Below are positions 54,108 through 62,400 of a DNA stretch of 64,000 bases, piece after piece. Position 1 is the first letter of the stretch. Each line of letters starts with the position of its first letter. Position numbers and translations under genes: made by a program. This stretch comes from Mesorhizobium sp. YC-39. Its GTDB lineage: Bacteria > Pseudomonadota > Alphaproteobacteria > Rhizobiales > Rhizobiaceae. Under the pieces are notes generated by a model, which was not told the origin of the DNA, did not search any database, and saw only the letters and a program-made list of their open reading frames with translations. The stretch spans positions 27,605 through 91,604 of the forward strand of contig NZ_JAOWPS010000013.1 of NCBI RefSeq assembly GCF_025753795.1. Reading direction: 5' to 3'.

Positions 54108-55385
54108 GTGTTTCACGCGCTTAAACCTGTTTTGAAAGCCGACTGTTCTGCCGGGCAGAGTGGCGAAGCTGTCCCGTTCGAGACGGCGGTAGCCAAAGCC
54201 ATCGCGCTCGCCAAACCTGTTCGATACAGGGAAACGGTTTCGCTTGCCGGAGCATTGGGGCGGGTTTGCGCGGCCGATATACACTCGCCCATTCCGCTGC
54301 CTCCGTTCGACAATTCGGCCATGGACGGGTTTGCCGTTCGAACGGCGGATTTCGAGAGGGAAGGGCCTTGGAGCTTCCCTGTGGCTGAACGGGTGGTCGC
54401 CGGCGACGTACGCGCTCTTGAGAACCTCGACCCACGAATTGCACTTCGAATATTCACGGGAGCACCCGTTCCGCCGAGCTTCGACGCTGTGGTCATGCAA
54501 GAGCACTGCGAGCAAATTGGCGATGTCGTGACGATATGCGAGCGGCCCCGTCGTGGCCGTCACATCCGTCTTGCTGGCGAGGACGTCGGCGTCGACATGG
54601 AACTGGTAAGGCGGGGCAGGGGCCTATCAGCTAGGGATCTAACCTTGTTGGCAGCGGTGGGGATCGTCGACGTCCAGGTGCTTCGAAAGATCCGGATAGG
54701 ACTGCTCTCGACCGGAACCGAATTGAAAAACCCGGGTGAACCCCTCGAACACGGTCAGATTTACAACTCCAATCAGATCATGCTCAGTTCGTTGTTGGCG
54801 GGCTGTCCTTGGGCAGAGATCGTCGACTTCGGCATGGTCCCTGACAGGTTAGGTCTCCTCACGGACGTTGTCGCTCGCGCCGTCACGTCCTGTGACGCCT
54901 TGGTTACCAGAGGCGGGGTCTCGGCGGGGGAGGAAGACCATATGGTGGCGGCCGTTCAGGCTCATGGTGCCGACCTTGACGTCCTCAAGGTGGCGATGCG
55001 GCCGGGCAAGCCACTGAAAGTCGGAAGGATCGGGAACACGGTTTTTGCCGGGTTGCCGGGCAATTCGAACGCGGCGCTGATGGCGTTCCGGCAGATTGTC
55101 CTGCCTGCCCTGCGAAAGTTGGCCGGCCTTACAGAAACCCAGCCACAGTGGTTCTCGGCGGTGGCTGGCTTCAACCACAAAAAGGGGCAAGGCCGAACCG
55201 AGTTTGTGGCTGTCCGCATTTCCGGCCGCACCGAAACGGGTGAACCTGTGCTTGAGATGCTTGAACGTGGATCCCCTGCCAGTTTCATGGCCATTGCGCT
55301 GGCAGACGGGATTGCACTCCTGCCGCCTGAGGCCGCCGAAATCACAAACAGAATGCCGCTACGCTACGAGCCGTTTGGGACCTAG
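54108..55385 (+). CDS. moeA: Molybdopterin molybdenumtransferase MoeA
   Basis: 425 residues from a GTG with AGGGAGGAG upstream. Motifs: LPPFDNSAMDGFAVRTADFE (metal/adenylate site), RIFTGAPVPPSFDAVVMQEH, VGIVDVQVLRKIRIGLLSTG and VTRGGVSAGEEDHM (MPT-binding), then GLPGNSNAALMAFRQIVLPA. It inserts molybdate into adenylated molybdopterin. It lies 47 bp after the cytochrome gene and likely shares the RpoN promoter. Other Moco genes are absent, so it is probably an extra copy. Confidence 0.93.
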   Translation: MFHALKPVLKADCSAGQSGEAVPFETAVAKAIALAKPVRYRETVSLAGALGRVCAADIHSPIPLPPFDNSAMDGFAVRTADFEREGPWSFPVAERVVAGDVRALENLDPRIALRIFTGAPVPPSFDAVVMQEHCEQIGDVVTICERPRRGRHIRLAGEDVGVDMELVRRGRGLSARDLTLLAAVGIVDVQVLRKIRIGLLSTGTELKNPGEPLEHGQIYNSNQIMLSSLLAGCPWAEIVDFGMVPDRLGLLTDVVARAVTSCDALVTRGGVSAGEEDHMVAAVQAHGADLDVLKVAMRPGKPLKVGRIGNTVFAGLPGNSNAALMAFRQIVLPALRKLAGLTETQPQWFSAVAGFNHKKGQGRTEFVAVRISGRTETGEPVLEMLERGSPASFMAIALADGIALLPPEAAEITNRMPLRYEPFGT

Positions 55386-55409
55386 CATTTGGCGAGCCTG
55401 CAGGGAAGG

Positions 55410-55637
55410 TCAGCCTGCCCGCCGCAAATCCTGATGCCGCGCCCGAGCTGCGATGAGCAGGCAGGTCTCGTCGCTAAGTCCACCCTGGAAAAGTCGAACC
55501 AGGTCAGAGGCAACGTTCTCGGCTTCTGGAGACCCTGGCTGGATATGGCTCTCTTGGCAAAGCTGGTCGAAAACCGACTTCAGACTTTCCAAGTCGCTCG
55601 GATAGAGGGCCGGGTCAAGGTTGAGACGATCAATCAT
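55410..55637 (-). CDS. Small conserved rhizobial protein of unknown function
   Basis: 75 residues with GGGAGG 5 nt before the ATG. The text MIDRLNLDPALYPSDLESLK, SVFDQLCQESHIQPGSPEAE and FQGGLSDETCLLIAARAR is clean and helical. I have seen such proteins as hypothetical in Rhizobiales but know no function. It converges on moeA, ending 25 bp from its stop. Confidence 0.7.
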   Translation of the reverse strand: MIDRLNLDPALYPSDLESLKSVFDQLCQESHIQPGSPEAENVASDLVRLFQGGLSDETCLLIAARARHQDLRRAG

Positions 55638-56183
55638 CTGGGCCTCCCGCGGGCTGAGATCTTGAACGAAACAAAACGTGGCGACGAGGAACCCGCCGAC
55701 AGGCGAAGATGACTCCGCCGAAAGGGATTGTCATCAAAAAAATCATCCACCCTGGATCGGTTGGCACGCTGCGTCGCCATGGCAAGAGCCACCCGAGACT
55801 GCGGCACAGACTGATTATTGCTCAAGCGGCTATTCGCCTTCGTCTATCTAATCCTGAAAGCGGGCAATCGTGCCGCGTAAACGATCAGTTGCCACGCCTG
55901 GCAAGTCTCGGAATGGCGAATGCGGTGCATATTGCCGATCTTCGTCAACGCGTCTGCCTCTGCCGAATGCGAGGCGCGCCAGATTACGGACATCCGATAC
56001 GCTTGCTCTGGCTTGGCTGCGGTTAACATTTTTGCTGGGGCATTCGGGAACAAAATCACGTGAGGGGCAGCACGACATCTTCTGCCAAGCCCCCAGCGCC
56101 ATCACCGCCGGGGCGTTAAAGCCCGCGAGCCTACATCAGTAAAGGACCAGCGCATTGCAATGTCCTTGTCTCGGCGGGTGCAA
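55638..56183. other. Upstream region of the effector gene
   Basis: About 550 bp. Short open frames on both strands lack start signals. No other gene is supported. The right end leads into the candidate tts box. Confidence 0.4.
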
Positions 56184-56210
56184 GTCAGGTGTATGTCAGC
56201 AACGGAGGCT
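56184..56210 (+). promoter_or_regulatory. Candidate tts box (TtsI-type activator site)
   Basis: GTCAG-N7-TCAGC at 56184-56200 fits the spacing of the conserved GTCAG...AAGC halves of rhizobial tts boxes, but the inner TTGTCG part and the 3' half are poorly matched. It lies about 200 bp before the giant effector-like gene, a usual distance. Tentative. Confidence 0.35.
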
Positions 56211-56407
56211 ATGTGCAGGATCAAAGCGCGTCCTCGCCAAGGATGACCGCGCTATGGGCGAAAGATCGATGGTGTCGTCCGTCGTTGAGGGTGACCCTTT
56301 TGGATGCATTGGAATGAGCGGAGCGAGGTTGCCGAGGGGCACGTGCGGTTTGTGTTGTCATGCCGCGAACGCGAAGCTTCCAATGAAGTGGTCATCGGAG
56401 ATGGATA

Positions 56408-59400
56408 ATGACGGGCATTGGCCGAGGCGGAAAGTCGCATATTAGGGATTCGAGAGCCGACAACGCGCGGGGATCGAGCAGCTCGCGCCCGCAATCAGGT
56501 TTTGCCCCTGGAACAGGCAGCCCATCGTTCGCTTCCATCGTGGCTCGGATGCGCTCTGAGCCTCAACATGAAGGGACGTCCTCCGTTCGCAGCCCGCCGC
56601 TTGCCGATGATGCCGTTCGAGACAGGCCTGCCAGCTCCTCAGTTGCCCCCCCTGTGATCCCTGGGGCTTTGCCGCGTGCGGTTGGGCGTCGTCGTCCATC
56701 TTCCTGGCTGCTGGAGGATGACGCGCCAGCCCCAGAAGAAAGCCCCTGGCATTCCGACGGCGAGCCCTGGCGGGGCGATCAGGCCGCCGGAGGCTCGCAA
56801 GCAGATGGGCGCCCACCCCGTCTGCAAACCGTGTCCAACCTGAATGCAGGAGCAGGAAGGCGGCGTACCGATGATGTCTCGGCTCAAGGCAGCCAAAACG
56901 CAATCGCGCAAGAACAACTGAATGCCGCCTTGCATGAGATTAATGGCGCCCGCGGCATCGTTCGATTTTCAACTGCGGTGGTGCAGCATGATAAGGCGCT
57001 GCAAAGAGCGGACGGCCCGAACCACGCGATATTTCTGAAAAAGGCGGCCGTCCGGTTCACGCGTGAATTGCTCCCAAACTTGGAGCAAGATATCGACGCC
57101 TGGAAATCATGGGGGTATGCCACAACATGCAACGCAGTGAGCCGGGAGGCTGGAGGGCAGGAGGGTAAAGAAGCCTGCAGAGCCATGGCAGCTCGGGTGG
57201 CGCAGCTTGATCATGCGCTAATCAGCCAAGTCGACCCCAAGGCGCTTTCGCTCTTGTCATCATCGTTTGGCCGACATTTCCCGATAGCGGAATGCCGCAA
57301 TGGTATGATCAGAATCGCTAAAGTCTGCCGCGACGACAGAAGCATACTTCAAGAACTCAACAGTCAAAGCCTGGCGCTGCTGGTGAACGGTTTCAGCAAG
57401 TGGCCGGAGGATTGTCATGGCGCCATAGTTGCAATCGCCCGTGAGGTCCATCACCGGGCCGACCAGCTCTCTCGATCTAAACCGCAGGAATTGTCGACGT
57501 TGGTGAACGGCCTCAGTAAATGGCCGCAAGAGGAGAACACGCGCCGAGCCGCACTCGCAATCGCCCGTGAGGTCCTTCGCCGCACCAATCAGCTCTCTGG
57601 TTTTAACCCGCAGGAATTGGCGAACCTGGTGAACGGCTTCGCCAAATGGCCGGACGACTGTCGCCCCGCCATAGTTGCTATCGCCAACGAGATCAATCAC
57701 CGCCCCGGCCGCCCCGATGCGCGGCTCGCTGCGTCTACTTCGCAAGGATTGGCGCACCTGGTAAACGGTTTCAGCAAGTGGCCGGAGGATTGTCGTGGCG
57801 CCATAGTTGCAATCGCCCGTGAGGTCGGCCGCCGCGCCGGTCGTGCCGATGTCCGGCTGTCTGATTTCACTCGGCAGGATCTGGCGACCCTGGTGAACGG
57901 TTTCAGCAAGTGGCCGCAGGACTGTCGCGGCGCCATAGTTGCAATCGCCCGTGAGGTCCATCACCGCGCCGACCAGCTGCCCCGTTTTAATGCGCAGGAA
58001 TTGTCTACGTTGGTAAACGGCCTCAGTAAATGGCCGCAAGCGGAAGAGTGTCGCCAAGCCGCAGTCGTTATCGGCGGCGAGTTGCTTCGTCGCGACCGGC
58101 TCTCTGATTTCAGCATTCAGAATCTTGCGATCCTGCTGAACGGCTTGGCCAAATGGCCGCAGGACTGTCGCGGCGCCATAGTTGCGATCGCCGGTGAGGT
58201 CGGCCGCCACGCCGGTCATGCCGATGTCCCGCTGTCTGGTTTTGTTTCGCAGGATCTGGCGACCCTGGTGAATGGCATTAGCAAGTGGCCGGAAGAGGCT
58301 GAGTGTCGCAAGGCCATAGCCGCGATCGCCGGTGAGGTTAGTCGGAGCGCCGACCAGCTGTCTGGTTTTAGCCCGCAGGTTTTGGCGACGCTGGTAAACG
58401 GCTTCGGCAAGTGGCCGGAAGCGGGGGATTGTCGCCGCGCCACCGCCGAAATCGCCGCTGAGGTCCATCGCCGCGCCACTGCCGAAATCGCCGGTGAGGT
58501 CCATCACCGCGCCGACCAGCTGCCCGGTTTTAATGCGCAGGAATTGTCGACGTTGGTGAACGGCTTCAGTAAATGGCCGCAAGAGGAGAACACGCGTCAC
58601 GCCGCGCTCGCGATCGCCGGTGAGGTGCTTCGCCGCGCTAACAAGCTATCTGGCATTACTCCCCAGAACCTGTCGAACCTTGTGAACGGTTTCAGCAAAT
58701 GGCCGGAACAGGCGGATTGTCGCGAGGCAACTGGCGCGATCGCCAGGGAGGTCCGCCGCCGCGCCGGCCGGCTCTCTGGCTTTAATCCGCAGGACATGGC
58801 GAACCTGGTGAACGGTTTCAGCAAGTGGCCGCATGTGGAGAGCTCGCGCGATGCCACTGTCGTGATCGCCGATGAGGTCTGTCGCTGCGACGACCAGCTC
58901 TCTGGTTTCATTCCACAGGACTTGGCGACCTTGGTCAACGGCTTGAGCAAGTGGCCGGAAGAGGCGGAGTGTCGCGAGGCTATAGCCACGATCTCCGGTG
59001 AGGTCCTCCGCCGCGCCAACCAGCTCCCTCGTTTTAATCTGCAGAACCTGGCGAACCTGGTGAACGGCTTCAGCAAATGGCTCGACGGGACCCACTGTCG
59101 CGAAGCCACGGTCGCGATCGCCGGTGAGATGCTTCGCCGCGCCGACCAGCTCTCTGAATTTACTCCCCAGGACATGGCGAACCTGTCAAACGGGTTCAGC
59201 AAGTGGCCGGAAGAGGCGGCGTGCCATCAGGCGATAATTGACATCGCGCACAGACTCGGCTCGGCAAGCCTCCGATTCGGAGTTTTTACCACAGCTGCGC
59301 TTGGCACTATCGCCAATGATTTGGCGCGGGGCGTCATGAAGGGAGAGGACGCCGGAGAGATTAATGAGACCGCTCTGCTGAAGGACCGGCTGCACAAGCT

Positions 59401-62400
59401 CGCCCACCACCTTCACTATGCCACTGATCGCCTGGAGCAGGCCAACGCTCTGACGATCACCAACATTTTCAAAGCGCTGGCGAAGGCCCGGCTGGTTGAC
59501 GATCTCGGGTTGCTCGCACGCACGGGGTTGGATCGCCTTCAGGAACTGCATCGTGCGCCGGGATTTGCCGCCGAGAATAACCTGGAAACCGTGGGTAATC
59601 TCTGCGCCGCTCTGCTGCCGCTGGCGCGCAGCCCGCACAAGCAGCTGCGCTGGCACCGCAGGCAGGCACTCAACCTGCTCAACGATATCCAACCCGTTGT
59701 GGAGCAAAAGATCGAGGCGCACCTCAACGCAAGCGATGCCGAACGGGCCCGTGGACCGTGCTCGAGCCGTTGTCCCGCCCTGTCGATCTATCAAGTGTTG
59801 AAGACCCGTGCGGTCCTCGAGAGACTCTATAGACGCCCCTATGTCGAGGGCGACAGGTTCGTTTTGCGGAACAGGCAGCAGCAGTTGCAGCGGGAGACCA
59901 GAGGCATCCTGGGCCGCACCCGCGATCTTATCGAGCGCGATCTTTCCAACATGAGCTGGAACGTGATCGCGGAAATCGAGGCCGATAACCCGCTGGATGC
60001 GGTAGATTCATTCCTGGAGCAGAATGCGGCAACCGTCCACGCCCAGCATCCTGCATCGGTCTTCGACGTGCATCAGGTTTTGCGAACCATGGACCACGAG
60101 CCCAGACCGCCGCAGGGTGACGCGGGACTGATGCAGTTGCCGGTGGTGGACATGCAGGGGCGGCCAGTGGCCACGGAGGCCGAGACACGATATTCGATTT
60201 TTCATCGCCTGACCTCGGGGGCGGTGAAGGTGGTCGCGGTGCAACTGCCAGGCAAGCCCAGCACATTCATGCTGACGCGCACGCTCACCGTCGAGGGTGT
60301 GCCGTACCGGATGGACCTGTTCGGCGGCAGCAAGTTGAAGCCGCCGAGATTGACGCTGGCGCAGATCGCGTCGCGTCAGCCAGGCGGGCGACTCGAGCCG
60401 TCCGGGGGGAAGCTGCTGGCCATTCCTTATAGTGACACGGCAGCGGGCACGGACTTCGAGAGGCTGTCGCGCGCCTGGGCCCCTTTCAAGGAGGCCTATT
60501 ATTACACGCAGCGCCGGGGCTTTGCCGCGCCTCCTGCCCTTCAAGGTCTGGGGCCCCACGACTACGCGCTGGAAGGCGCCTTCAAACTGTCGCTGATGCC
60601 GGACCGCCCGGCCAATGAGCAGCATCCCTTCAAGCTGACCGGAAAGGCAGGTCCGATCGCCCTGCAGCCGCATGACGGCTGCGGCTTCATCAAGGCCTCG
60701 CTGGCCGCGCTCATGCCAGCTATTCGCCGGGCCGGTCCCCGGAACGGCCCCGATCGGATGGCTGCCTTTGGTGAGGGAAGGAGATCGTCCCTGCCTGCCT
60801 CGGCACTGCAACATTATCCGCGCAGCGAACTGGTGGCGGATGAGGCGCGCGAGAAGGCCAGGACCTGGCTTGAGAGCCAGCAAGGGCGCGCGCTGACGTC
60901 CGAAGAGCTGTTTCGCACCGTGACGACCGGACATATCGACGGTCCCGGCGCGGTTGCCGTGCCGTCCGGTGATGGCCGCGTCCATGTGCCGACGCTCAAG
61001 AGCGAGACGTTGACGGGCACGGGTGGCGTGCTGATCGGCCGCTCGCCCTATGACAAGCCGAACCTGCGCCCGTTTGCCGCCGGGCAGGTCAGGTCGGCGG
61101 TTGACGGAGACCCGACGGCAGGGTTCCTGGATCAGTGCGTGGCCATCCAATACAGCTTCAATGTCGCCCAGAAGTCGGGGGAGAAATTGGCCGCCGCCGA
61201 TCCGACTTTTTTTGCCAAAGGCATTCTGATCGTGGTCCCCGACGAGATGTGGCCGGCCGACTATGCCGAGCGTGGGCTGGTGATGTCGGCCGAGGACGTC
61301 AAGAGCCATTCGAGCTGGACCACGAGCAAGGACCGGGTCACGGTGGACACGTCGCTCGACTGCGTCGGCATCCTGCAGGCGACGGAGGTGTTTGCTCCGG
61401 GGTCGCTGGTTGCCGTGCCGACGGGTGAACAGAAAAAGCTCGACGGCGACTTCGACGGCGACACCGTCATCATACTCGGCGACCGGCCGCGGCTTTATGA
61501 GCATGTGCGCGAGTTCGATCAAAAGGAGCAGGCGCGCGGCCTGCGCTCGCTCAAGCCGCCCAAGTCGCACACTCCGGCCATCGACGGCGAGCGTTACCAG
61601 TTCAGCCGCGCCAGCCAGATCCTGGCTGCCACGCAGAACGTCCTGGAAACCTATACCAGCCTGCAGCGAAACTTTCTGGCTCAGCCCCATGAGGCACGAC
61701 AATGGTTTGCCGAGCGGGCCATCTTTGGCATCTACGAGGGCGTCAACCCCGAGCTCAGGCACGGCCTTCGTGAGCTGTTAGACCAGGAACAGGCGAGCCG
61801 GCAGGACATCCAGGACAAACTCGACACTGCGACACACGAGATCGAGGTCGCCAGACATCCGGTCGCCCGCGAAATGGCCGCTCTGCTCATTTCCGCCCTG
61901 GGGGCATGGGCGGTCAAGCCGGATGAGCAACGCCGGCCCGAAACAGTCGAAAGCGTGAACGACGCAAACCCTGGGCTCAGCGCTGCGCTGTGCGCCCTGT
62001 TCCCGGATCTGGCCGAGGCCTACCCGGCAACTCCCCAGCCACGAGAGCGCGTCCAGCTTTTGCTCAACCACTGTCCTGCGCGCATCGATCCGCGCCCGGA
62101 TGGTTACAATCCCGACGACCTCGTCGAAAGCGCAAACAATCTCCTGAGCCTCGGCGTCAAGGTCGGCACCGACGCCTATAAATCCGACACTGGCGCCCGC
62201 CTGTTCATGAAGAAGAGCGAGGAGCTGCAGCGGCTGCTGCATCAGACGCCGGGCTTGAAGGCCGTGCCCTACGTCAAGGGTCTGGCTGCGACCCTCAACC
62301 GGGGCGGGTTCAATGTCGATGCCACTTTGGGGGACCTGAAGGGCAATCCCACGCTGGCGGCTTCAATCATGGAGACCTCGATCAAGCTCGCAACGGAGCA

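Noticed and set aside
57260..62242. Several long leftward frames (up to 584 codons) under the effector gene
   Set aside because: All are antisense to the uninterrupted rightward frame with SKWP repeats and enzyme motifs; the apparent repeats in them mirror the SKWP units.
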